Source: Prevotella sp. (GTDB lineage: Bacteria; Bacteroidota; Bacteroidia; Bacteroidales; Bacteroidaceae). Taken from it: a stretch of 12,345 nucleotides of DNA. Shown piece after piece: positions 6,107 through 12,345 of the stretch (within the stretch, counting starts at the first letter, position 1; each line of letters opens with the position of its first letter). The notes under the pieces were generated by a model. That model did not search any database and had not been told where the DNA came from. It saw only the letters and a list, made by a program, of their open reading frames with translations. The stretch covers positions 1 to 12,345 of the forward strand of contig JAEENF010000100.1 of NCBI GenBank assembly GCA_016283605.1, given 5' to 3'. The position numbers and the translations under genes were made by a program.

Positions 6107-6985
6107 ATGAAGAAAATATTAATTCCTTTGCTGATAGTTTTGGTCCTGGCTCTCATTGGTGGTATGGTCTACCTTTTTATGAATCTGCAGGAACAGAAAC
6201 AGGTGAACCGCGACATGCAGGAGTTGGCCGAACTCGACAAGCAGGAGATGGAAAACGAGTACGAACGTTTCGCCCTGCAGTACTCTGAGATGAAGACCCA
6301 GATCAATAACGACTCGATCGTAGAGCAGCTGACGCAGGAACAGATGAAGACGCAGAAGTTGTTGGAGGAGTTGAAGAAGGTCAAGGCCGACGATGCCCGT
6401 GAAATCACCCGTCTGAAGAAGGAATTGGCTACGGTGAGAGCCGTGCTGCGCTCGTATATCATCCAGGTGGACTCGCTGAACCGTCTGAATGAGAGTCTGA
6501 AACAGGAGAACACCCGTGTGAATGCCGAACTCGACAAGCGTAACACGCAGATTGCCGGTCTGAGCAGCGAGAAGGCCTCGCTCTCCGAGAAGGTGGCCAT
6601 TGCTGCACAGCTCGACGCCACAAACATCCAGATGATCTTGCTCGACAAGAAGGACAAGGCGATGAAGAAGCCTAAGCTGAAGGACACGAAGAAGATCCAG
6701 GTGAACTTCACCATCACCAAGAACGTGACGGCTTCTAACGGCAACCGTACCATCTATGTGCGTATCCAGAATCCTGGCGGCAACACCCTCGGCGGTGGCG
6801 GTACCTTCCCCTACGAGAACCGTAATCTGGAATGCTCGATGAAGAAGACCATCGAGTATACCGGTGAGGAGGTGAACATGGCTACCTATTGGAACGTCAC
6901 GCAGATGTTGGAGGCCGGACAGTATCGTGTCTCTATCTTTGCCGACGGCAATATGATTGGCTCAAGAACATTTATTTTTGAATAG
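6107..6985 (+). CDS. Membrane-anchored coiled-coil protein, unknown function
   Basis: A 292-residue protein with three visible parts. Residues 4-25 form one membrane helix or uncleaved signal anchor (ILIPLLIVLVLALIGGMVYLF). Residues about 27-168 are charged and heptad-like, rich in Glu, Lys, Gln and Leu without Pro, and should form a long coiled coil. Residues about 195-292 look beta-rich (KIQVNFTITKN, TIYVRIQNPGG, YRVSIFADGNMIGSRTFIF), with a Gly-rich loop at 224-232, suggesting an Ig-like or beta-sandwich domain. A basic lysine-rich linker (181-196) joins the two. I do not recognise a named family; similar proteins may carry the loose label 'SMC-like' because of the coiled coil, but no ATPase head is present. 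It opens the exporter operon and its stop abuts the tolC-like ATG with no gap, so a role linked to the exporter is likely but unproven. Confidence 0.85.
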   Translation: MKKILIPLLIVLVLALIGGMVYLFMNLQEQKQVNRDMQELAELDKQEMENEYERFALQYSEMKTQINNDSIVEQLTQEQMKTQKLLEELKKVKADDAREITRLKKELATVRAVLRSYIIQVDSLNRLNESLKQENTRVNAELDKRNTQIAGLSSEKASLSEKVAIAAQLDATNIQMILLDKKDKAMKKPKLKDTKKIQVNFTITKNVTASNGNRTIYVRIQNPGGNTLGGGGTFPYENRNLECSMKKTIEYTGEEVNMATYWNVTQMLEAGQYRVSIFADGNMIGSRTFIFE

Positions 6986-8491
6986 ATGAATAGATTGATT
7001 GGATTAGTTCTGCTTGCGGGCGCGACGATGCCCATCCAGGCGCAGCGGCTGTTGACACTCGACAGCTGTCGGGCGATGGCATTGCGCAACAACAAGCAGA
7101 TGAGTGTCACGAAGGTGAAGCAGGACGTGGCTGCGAACATCCGCAAGTCCATGCGAACCAAATACCTGCCTCACGTCAGTGCATTGGGTACCTACCAGTA
7201 TACCAGTCGTCCGATATCGTTGCTTAACGATCATCAGAAAGCCGCACTTCCGCAGATAGGAACGGCGACGGCGATGGACCTGAAGGGGGGTATCGACAAT
7301 GCGGTGGCTCAGCTGCCGATGGAGAAAGTGGGTATGTTGCTGGGTTCGCTGGGTATCGACATGGGAACCCTGAACAACATCACGGCCGAGACTCTGGGTA
7401 ATCTCCAGACGAAACTCAATGCCCTTGGACAGTCGGTGGTCGATGCTCTCGATACAGATACCCGTAACCTCTTCGTCGGCTCCGTCGGACTGGTGCAGCC
7501 GGTATTCATGGGAGGTGCCATCGTGGCGATGAACAAGATGGCCGACATCAACGAAGACCTGCAGGAGAATTCCTTTGAGGCCCGTCGTCAGAGTACCATC
7601 TATTCTGCCGACAAAGCCTACTGGCAGGTGGTGTCGCTGAAACACAAGAAACGTCTGGCTGAGGCTTACCTCGACCTGTTGAAGAAACTCGACAGCGATG
7701 TGCACAAGATGATCGACGAAGGCGTGGCCACGAGGAGCGACGGTCTCTCTGTCGACGTGAAGCTCAACGAGGCCGAGATGACACTGACCAGAGTCGAGGA
7801 CGGACTGGTGCTCTCGAAGATGCTGCTCTGTCAGACCATCGGCCTGCCCATCAATGAACAGATCACCCTCGCCGACGAGGATACCGAGAATATCGCCGTG
7901 GTGGAGATCGCTCCCCAGCTCGATGTGGAGACTGCCGTGAACAACCGTCCTGAGCTGAAGATGCTCGAGAACGGCGTCCAGCTCTCCAAGCAGCTGACGA
8001 ACCTGTTGAAGGCCGGTAATCTGCCGATGGTGGCGCTCACAGGCGGCTATGCCGTGATGAATCCCACCGTCTTCAACGGCTTCGAGCGTAAGTTCGGCGG
8101 TTTCTGGAATGTGGGCGTGATGGTACGCGTACCCATCTGGAACTGGGGCGACGTGATGTACAAGGTCCGTGCCTCGAAGGGTGCCACGAGCATCGCCAAC
8201 CTCGAACTCGCCGAGGCCCGTGAACTGATTGAACTCCAGGTGAACCAGAACACCTTCCGCGTGAACGAAGCCAACAAGCAGTTGACGATGGCACAGACCA
8301 ATATCCAGCGTGCCGACGAGAACCTGCGTACGGCCAATATAGGTTTCCAGGAGGGTGTCATCACCCCAGCCACCGTCATGGAGGCGCAGACCGCATGGCT
8401 GCAGGCTCAGTCGCAGAAGATCGACGCAGAAATAGATGTTAAACTCAGCCAGGTAGACCTCCAGAAGTCGCTTGGCACATTAAACCAATAA
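6986..8491 (+). CDS. TolC-family outer-membrane efflux protein
   Basis: A 501-residue outer-membrane factor that should trimerise into a channel across the outer membrane and periplasm. Residues 1-19 look like a Sec signal peptide (hydrophobic LIGLVLLAGA, cleavage near PIQA/Q). The mature part opens with LTLDSCRAMALRNNKQM, the usual start of the family. Two repeats are visible: long helices, then GLVQPVFMGGAIVAMNKMA (about 168-186) in the first half and VRVPIWNWGDVMYKVRASK in the second. The C-terminal helix has NLRTANIGFQEGVITPATVMEAQTAWLQAQ, a classic family pattern. Residues about 77-162, between the first strand and QPVFMGG, form an extra region of about 85 residues rich in small and polar residues. 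The gene starts directly after the preceding stop, and the HlyD gene follows after 4 nt. Confidence 0.95.
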   Translation: MNRLIGLVLLAGATMPIQAQRLLTLDSCRAMALRNNKQMSVTKVKQDVAANIRKSMRTKYLPHVSALGTYQYTSRPISLLNDHQKAALPQIGTATAMDLKGGIDNAVAQLPMEKVGMLLGSLGIDMGTLNNITAETLGNLQTKLNALGQSVVDALDTDTRNLFVGSVGLVQPVFMGGAIVAMNKMADINEDLQENSFEARRQSTIYSADKAYWQVVSLKHKKRLAEAYLDLLKKLDSDVHKMIDEGVATRSDGLSVDVKLNEAEMTLTRVEDGLVLSKMLLCQTIGLPINEQITLADEDTENIAVVEIAPQLDVETAVNNRPELKMLENGVQLSKQLTNLLKAGNLPMVALTGGYAVMNPTVFNGFERKFGGFWNVGVMVRVPIWNWGDVMYKVRASKGATSIANLELAEARELIELQVNQNTFRVNEANKQLTMAQTNIQRADENLRTANIGFQEGVITPATVMEAQTAWLQAQSQKIDAEIDVKLSQVDLQKSLGTLNQ

Positions 8492-8495
8492 GATT

Positions 8496-9482
8496 ATGTC
8501 AGAAAAAACTCAACATAACAACATCCTGCTCGCCGTTGTCGGTTTCGTGGCAGTTGTGATTATCGTAGCGTTAATAGGTTTCTTCGCCCTCGACCGCGAC
8601 CCGGACATCATGCAGGGACAGGTGGAAGTGTCGGAGTACCGTGTGTCCAGTAAGGTGCCTGGTCGTATCCTCGAACTCCGTGTGAAGGAGGGCGACTATG
8701 TGAAGGCCGGCGATACCCTCGCCATCCTCGATGCGCCTGAGGTACGTGCCAAGATGGAACAGGCCCGCAGTGCAGAGAATGCAGCCAGCGCCCTGGAGTT
8801 GAAAGCCCAGAATGGTGCCCGCAAGGAACAGATCCAGGGGGCCTTCTCCGTACTTCAGCAGGCCAAGGCCGGTCTCGAGATTGCCGAGAAGTCCTACAAC
8901 CGTGTCCAGCGTCTTTTCGACGAGGGTGTCATCAGTGCCCAGAAGCGTGATGAGGCCTACGCCAATTACAAGGCGATGGAGGCCCAGTGCAAGGCTGCCC
9001 AGAGTCAGTACGACATGGCCGTCAACGGTGCGCGTATGGAGGACAAGCTGGCCGCTGCCGCTCAGGTGGGCCGTGCCAAGGGTGCCGTCAACGAGGTAAA
9101 CTCCTACATCAACGAGACGGTGCAGATTGCCCAGATGGAGGGTGAGGTCAGCGATGTCTATCCGAAGGTCGGCGAACTCGTCGGTACGGGTTCCCCCATC
9201 ATGTCGATTGCCGTCATGCAGGATATGTGGGGCACGTTCAATATTCGTGAGGACCAGTTGAACGGCATGAAGGTCGGCTCTGAGTTTACGGCCTTCGTAC
9301 CCGCCTTCAACAAGGAGATCAAGATGAAGGTCTACTACCTGAAGGATCAGGGCTCGTATGCCGTCTGGAAGGCCACCAAGGCCAACGGTCAGTACGACCT
9401 GAAGACCTTCGAGGTCAAGGCCCGTCCCATGGAGAAACTCGATGGCCTCCGTCCTGGCATGTCTTTGATTATCAAGAAGTGA
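8496..9482 (+). CDS. HlyD-family membrane fusion protein
   Basis: A 328-residue periplasmic adaptor that should link the inner-membrane permeases to the TolC-like channel. Residues about 10-31 form one membrane helix. The first lipoyl half is at about 48-80 (VSSKVPGRILELRVKEGDYV, then GDTLAILDAPE). An alpha-helical hairpin covers about 82-205 (Ala/Glu/Gln/Lys-rich, with RLFDEGVISAQKRDEA in the middle). The second lipoyl half is at about 209-240 (MEGEVSDVYPKVGELVGTGSPI). A beta-barrel follows, ending with the family motif DGLRPGMSL (316-324). The domain order resembles YbhG/EmrA-type adaptors working with ABC-2 or MFS pumps. The stop overlaps the next gene's GTG start by 4 nt, indicating translational coupling. 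Confidence 0.94.
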   Translation: MSEKTQHNNILLAVVGFVAVVIIVALIGFFALDRDPDIMQGQVEVSEYRVSSKVPGRILELRVKEGDYVKAGDTLAILDAPEVRAKMEQARSAENAASALELKAQNGARKEQIQGAFSVLQQAKAGLEIAEKSYNRVQRLFDEGVISAQKRDEAYANYKAMEAQCKAAQSQYDMAVNGARMEDKLAAAAQVGRAKGAVNEVNSYINETVQIAQMEGEVSDVYPKVGELVGTGSPIMSIAVMQDMWGTFNIREDQLNGMKVGSEFTAFVPAFNKEIKMKVYYLKDQGSYAVWKATKANGQYDLKTFEVKARPMEKLDGLRPGMSLIIKK

Positions 9483-10648
9483 AATACCTCAGACTGATAT
9501 GGCAGGTAGCGCGGCGTGAGATGAAGATCTTACGCGTCAACCGCATGTATCTCATTTGTATGCTGGGCTTCCCTCTGCTGGCGCTGGTGTTCTTCACCTC
9601 GCTGATGGACGAGGGACTGCCTGAGGATATGCCCGTCGGTGTTGTCGACCTCGACAATACCTCGACCTCACGTGGTCTGATCCGTCGTCTCGATGCTTTT
9701 CAGAGTTCGCGGGTGGTGGCGCATTACCCCTCGGTGAACGAGGCGCGCAGGGCCATCCAGGAGAATCAGATCTACGCCTTCCTCTACATCCCCAAGGGCA
9801 CGACCGACGATCTGCTCTCCAGCCGTCGTCCGAAGATCTCCTATTATTACAATATGGCCTCGGTGATGGCGGGCTCCCTGCTGATGAAGGACCTGAAGAC
9901 CATTGCCAACCTCGGTTCCGCTGCCGTAGGTCAGGCCACCATGCGGGCCAAGGGCTACACGCAGGAGCAGATCATGGCCTTCCTGCAGCCCATACGTATC
10001 GACCTGCACCAGATCGCGAACCCCTGGACCAATTACAATGCCTATCTCTCCACCGTGCTCGTGCCGGGTGTCATGATGCTCTTCATGTTCCTGATCTCGG
10101 CCTACAGCCTGGGTATGGAGCTGAAGTTTGACCGCGGCAAGGAGTGGTTGGCGAATGCCGACAACAATATCGTGGTGGCCATTTTGGGCAAGTATTTGCC
10201 GCAGGCCATTATCTTCCTCGTGTTGATCACCCTTTATGATATGTATATCTACGGCGTCATACGCTTTCCCCACGAGGGCGGCTTCGGCGATATGTTCCTC
10301 CTGGCGGTGCTTGAGGTGTTCTCGGCCATCGGCTTCGGTATCTTCGCCTTCGGACTGATGCCTTCGCTGCGCATGTCGATGAGCGTCTGCTCGCTGTGGG
10401 CGGTGCTCAGCTTCTCGCTGGCGGGATCGGCCTTCCCCGTGATGGGTATGGATACGCCGATACAGGCCTTGTCGTGGCTCTTCCCCCTGCGACACTATTA
10501 CATGCTGTATCAGATCACCGTCTTCAACGGCTTCCCGTTGGTCGACGCGTGGTTCCACCTGGTGGCACTGATCGCCTTCACGCTGCTGCCCTGGCTGGTG
10601 ATGAACAAGATTAAGAACGCAATGCTCACTTATGTCTATATTCCATAA
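9479..10648 (+). CDS. ABC-2 type transporter permease (first of pair)
   Basis: A 389-residue inner-membrane protein with the ABC-2 permease plan: one N-terminal helix (about 23-43), a large extracytoplasmic domain (about 45-185; opens MPVGVVDLDNTSTSRGLIRRL), then a block of about five or six helices from 190 onward. SLGMELKFDRGKEWL (210-224) sits where related permeases carry the cytoplasmic RERERGT-like coupling motif. ALSWLFPLRHYYMLYQ (330-345) is the conserved stretch near the last helices. It resembles E. coli YhhJ/YbhS/YbhR in organisation. The start is GTG at 9479, overlapping the HlyD stop by 4 nt; no better ATG is available without losing the conserved N-terminus. It probably pairs with the next permease. 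No nucleotide-binding domain is fused to it. Confidence 0.92.
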   Translation: MKYLRLIWQVARREMKILRVNRMYLICMLGFPLLALVFFTSLMDEGLPEDMPVGVVDLDNTSTSRGLIRRLDAFQSSRVVAHYPSVNEARRAIQENQIYAFLYIPKGTTDDLLSSRRPKISYYYNMASVMAGSLLMKDLKTIANLGSAAVGQATMRAKGYTQEQIMAFLQPIRIDLHQIANPWTNYNAYLSTVLVPGVMMLFMFLISAYSLGMELKFDRGKEWLANADNNIVVAILGKYLPQAIIFLVLITLYDMYIYGVIRFPHEGGFGDMFLLAVLEVFSAIGFGIFAFGLMPSLRMSMSVCSLWAVLSFSLAGSAFPVMGMDTPIQALSWLFPLRHYYMLYQITVFNGFPLVDAWFHLVALIAFTLLPWLVMNKIKNAMLTYVYIP

Positions 10649-11897
10649 TATATATGAACGGTTAGAGGACGCTGCCTACGTCTGGCGACAGGAGATCAAG
10701 CAGGTGTTCCGCGATGAGGGCGTACTCATCTTCTGCATCATCGTGCCGCTGGTCTATCCCTTGCTCTATTCGTGGATCTACAACAACGAGGTGGTTCACG
10801 AGGTGCCTGTGGTCATCGTCGACCAGTCGCACAGTCAGCAGAGCCGTCAGTTTATCCGTATGATCGATGCCTCGCCCGACGTGCGGGTGCTCAGCTATGC
10901 CGAGGACCTCGACGATGCGCAGTCGCTCGTCAGCCGTCAGGTGGCCAAGGGCGTCTATCTGATTCCGGCGGATTTCGGCGCGCGGCTGAACAAGATGCAG
11001 CAGGCGGTGGTCAGTGTCTATTGCGATATGTCGCTGATGCTGACCTACAAGGCCATCTATCAGACGGCCGTGGCGGTCACCCAGACGATGGGCGCAGAGA
11101 TCCAGACGAAGCTCAGCGGCAACTACACCGCCCGTGAGGACCTGATTACCACGCGTCCGCTGGACTTCGCCGACGTGCCGATCTTCAATCCTGCGGGGGG
11201 ATACGGTAACTTCATCATCCCTGCCGTGCTGATGCTGATCCTGCAACAGACGCTGGTACTGGGTATCGGTTTGGCGGCGGGAACGGCCCGCGAACGCAAC
11301 CGCTACTCCGACCTCGTGCCTATCCATAAGTGTTACGACGGCATCTACCGGGTGGTCTGTGGAAAGGCACTCTGTTATCTGATGGTCTATGCCGTGATGG
11401 CAGCCTACTTGACGCTGGTCGTCCCACGGATATTCTCCTTCCTGACGCTTATCCACTGGCAGGATCTGCTGGCGCTGATGGTGCCTTATCTGCTGGCCTG
11501 TGTGTTCTTTGGTATGACGGTCAGCTGTCTGGTGCGCTATCGCGAGAATGTCATGCTGCTGGTGGTCTTCATCTCCGTACCTCTGTTGTTCATGACTGGC
11601 GTGTCGTGGCCGCAGAGCAGCATCCCGGGTGTCTGGCAGGGCGTCTCATGGCTCTTCCCCTCGACCTTCGGCGTCCGTGCTTTCGCCAGGATGAACACGA
11701 TGGGCGGAACACTCAGCGATGTGCTGCCTGAGATCCGTTACCTGTGGATTCACGCGGCGGCCTATTTCGGCACCGCCTGTCTCGTCTACGGCCATCAGCT
11801 GCGCGTCTCACGGCGTCATGTACAGGAGCGACTGGACTATCTGCGTAAGAAGCGCGAGGTGCGTCAGCGACTGAAGGCCGTTCAGGTCAGACATTAA
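10632..11897 (+). CDS. ABC-2 type transporter permease (second of pair)
   Basis: A 421-residue inner-membrane protein, paralogous to the preceding permease. It has a cytoplasmic amphipathic start, a first helix at about 31-51, an extracytoplasmic domain (about 55-190; VPVVIVDQSHSQQSRQFIRMI parallels the partner's VGVVDLDN region), then a cluster of helices from 193 onward. GTARERNRYSDLV (217-229) is the likely cytoplasmic coupling motif, better conserved than in the partner. VSWLFPSTFGVRAFARM (338-354) matches the partner's LSWLFP stretch. The C-terminus is a basic cytoplasmic tail (about 391-421). The ATG lies 17 nt inside the preceding gene, so translation is probably coupled. It is the last gene of the operon; no ATPase gene follows before the convergent peptidase gene. 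Confidence 0.92.
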   Translation: MSIFHNIYERLEDAAYVWRQEIKQVFRDEGVLIFCIIVPLVYPLLYSWIYNNEVVHEVPVVIVDQSHSQQSRQFIRMIDASPDVRVLSYAEDLDDAQSLVSRQVAKGVYLIPADFGARLNKMQQAVVSVYCDMSLMLTYKAIYQTAVAVTQTMGAEIQTKLSGNYTAREDLITTRPLDFADVPIFNPAGGYGNFIIPAVLMLILQQTLVLGIGLAAGTARERNRYSDLVPIHKCYDGIYRVVCGKALCYLMVYAVMAAYLTLVVPRIFSFLTLIHWQDLLALMVPYLLACVFFGMTVSCLVRYRENVMLLVVFISVPLLFMTGVSWPQSSIPGVWQGVSWLFPSTFGVRAFARMNTMGGTLSDVLPEIRYLWIHAAAYFGTACLVYGHQLRVSRRHVQERLDYLRKKREVRQRLKAVQVRH

Positions 11898-11927
11898 TCA
11901 TTAAGGTGTTGTCCTTCTCATGTAAGG

Positions 11928-11967
11928 GAGGGACGGTTCTTACGGTATAACAAAAGAACCGTCCCTC
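11928..11967. terminator. Hairpin between convergent genes, probable bidirectional terminator
   Basis: GAGGGACGGTTCTT (11928-11941) pairs exactly with AAGAACCGTCCCTC (11954-11967), forming a 14-bp stem with a 12-nt loop. It sits 30 nt after the last permease stop and 16 nt from the peptidase stop on the other strand. No clear U-run follows on either strand, so the hairpin is certain but termination efficiency is inferred from its position. Confidence 0.75.
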
Positions 11968-11983
11968 TGTTATGAAATATATA

Positions 11984-12345
11984 TCACCAGATCTGCACGC
12001 GCTTCTCTGGTGCGAGATAGAGTTTCCCGTCGGTCACGTTGAAGAGCCTGTACCAGTCGTCGAAGAGTGTCACGATGACATTGACGCGGTTTTGGGGGAT
12101 TGAATGGACGTCAGTCAGGTACAACGACTTCTTTTGGGCAAGGGTGGGATATTCCAGCCACAGTTTTGCATAGTGCAGGAAGAACTCCTGGCAGGCATAG
12201 TCGAGGGCAGCCCCCTGAAGCCCCTCATCTATTTTCTTCTGCTTGAAGAGTGAGTAGGCCAGCGTCATGCCGCCGTAGTCGGCCATGTTCTCCCCCAGCG
12301 TCTTTTTGCCATCGGCCGGCTGTCCGGGGTAGGCCTCCATACGGT
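11984..12345 (-). CDS. M13 family zinc metallopeptidase, C-terminal part
   Basis: About 120 C-terminal residues of a neprilysin/PepO-like (M13) endopeptidase; the reading frame is open to the window edge, so the N-terminal part and HExxH zinc site lie outside. The visible signatures are GENMADYGGMTLAY, whose Glu is the third zinc ligand and whose Asp follows three residues later as in neprilysin ENIAD; FFLHYAKLWLEY; DVHSIPQNRVNV, with the His and Arg used for substrate and transition-state binding in neprilysin; and the terminal PEKRVQIW, matching the family's conserved Trp end. Bacteroidota members are usually exported and cleave oligopeptides; the signal peptide cannot be seen here. The Met at 12340 is internal, not the start. 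Confidence 0.93.
   Translation of the reverse strand, partial: RMEAYPGQPADGKKTLGENMADYGGMTLAYSLFKQKKIDEGLQGAALDYACQEFFLHYAKLWLEYPTLAQKKSLYLTDVHSIPQNRVNVIVTLFDDWYRLFNVTDGKLYLAPEKRVQIW

Noticed and set aside
7004..7705. Open frame on the minus strand (233 codons) opposite the tolC-like gene
   Set aside because: His/Val/Arg-rich translation without recognisable motifs; it is the antisense shadow of a clear TolC-family protein.
9668..10558. Long open frame on the minus strand (296 codons) opposite the first permease
   Set aside because: Its translation is dominated by His, Arg, Gln and Gly with no domain pattern, which is typical of the antisense of GC-rich coding sequence. The plus strand has a clear permease.
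10662..11456. Long open frame on the minus strand (264 codons) opposite the second permease
   Set aside because: Same biased composition, no start context, and complete overlap with a well-supported permease gene.
11898..11983. Small gene or RNA between the permease and the peptidase
   Set aside because: The gap is only 86 nt and is largely taken up by the 14-bp hairpin; no promoter or credible reading frame is seen.
1..12345. CRISPR array, tRNA or rRNA genes, insertion sequences, prophage or defence genes
   Set aside because: No spaced direct repeats, cloverleaf-like sequences, transposase or integrase motifs were seen; all long frames are explained by housekeeping or envelope genes.

Overview
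The window reads as an ordinary chromosomal segment of a Bacteroidota bacterium, most likely order Bacteroidales and close to Prevotella. Evidence: promoters follow the phylum's -33/-7 pattern (TTTG, about 19 nt, TAnnTTTG) instead of the E. coli pattern; start codons mostly lack strong Shine-Dalgarno sequences; the two small membrane proteins match my recollection of DUF4491 and DUF4492, families I know from this phylum; and CydA/CydB look like the Bacteroidales type. The genus is an inference. I see no tRNA, rRNA, CRISPR array, IS element, phage gene or integrase.

Layout. (1) 70-2835, plus strand: an AsmA/TamB-like membrane-anchored protein, then aat (leucyl/phenylalanyl-tRNA-protein transferase, N-degron pathway), then a DUF4491 membrane protein, closed by a perfect 32-bp palindrome shared as a terminator with the convergent cyd operon. 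(2) 2877-5970, minus strand: a three-gene operon, DUF4492 small membrane protein - cydA - cydB, encoding a cytochrome bd quinol oxidase. It is driven by a near-consensus promoter at 5989-6020. (3) 5989-6077: a compact divergent promoter region; each of the two promoters has an inverted repeat between its -33 and -7 elements. (4) 6107-11897, plus strand: five tightly packed genes (gaps of 0 and 4 nt, overlaps of 4 and 17 nt). They encode a membrane-anchored coiled-coil protein of unknown function, a TolC-type outer-membrane factor, an HlyD-type membrane fusion protein and two ABC-2 type permeases. This looks like a tripartite exporter, but no ATPase gene is present. (5) 11928-11967: a 14-bp hairpin between convergent genes. 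(6) 11984-12345, minus strand: the C-terminal end of an M13 (neprilysin/PepO-like) metallopeptidase that continues past the window.

How the genes work together. The cyd operon gives high-affinity oxygen respiration. The exporter operon should form an envelope-spanning pump: permease dimer in the inner membrane, HlyD adaptor, TolC channel. The best candidates for something little described are the coiled-coil protein that opens the ATPase-less exporter operon and the DUF4492 protein that opens the cyd operon. I found no clear sign of a wholly new system such as defence, mobile-element or biosynthetic novelty.
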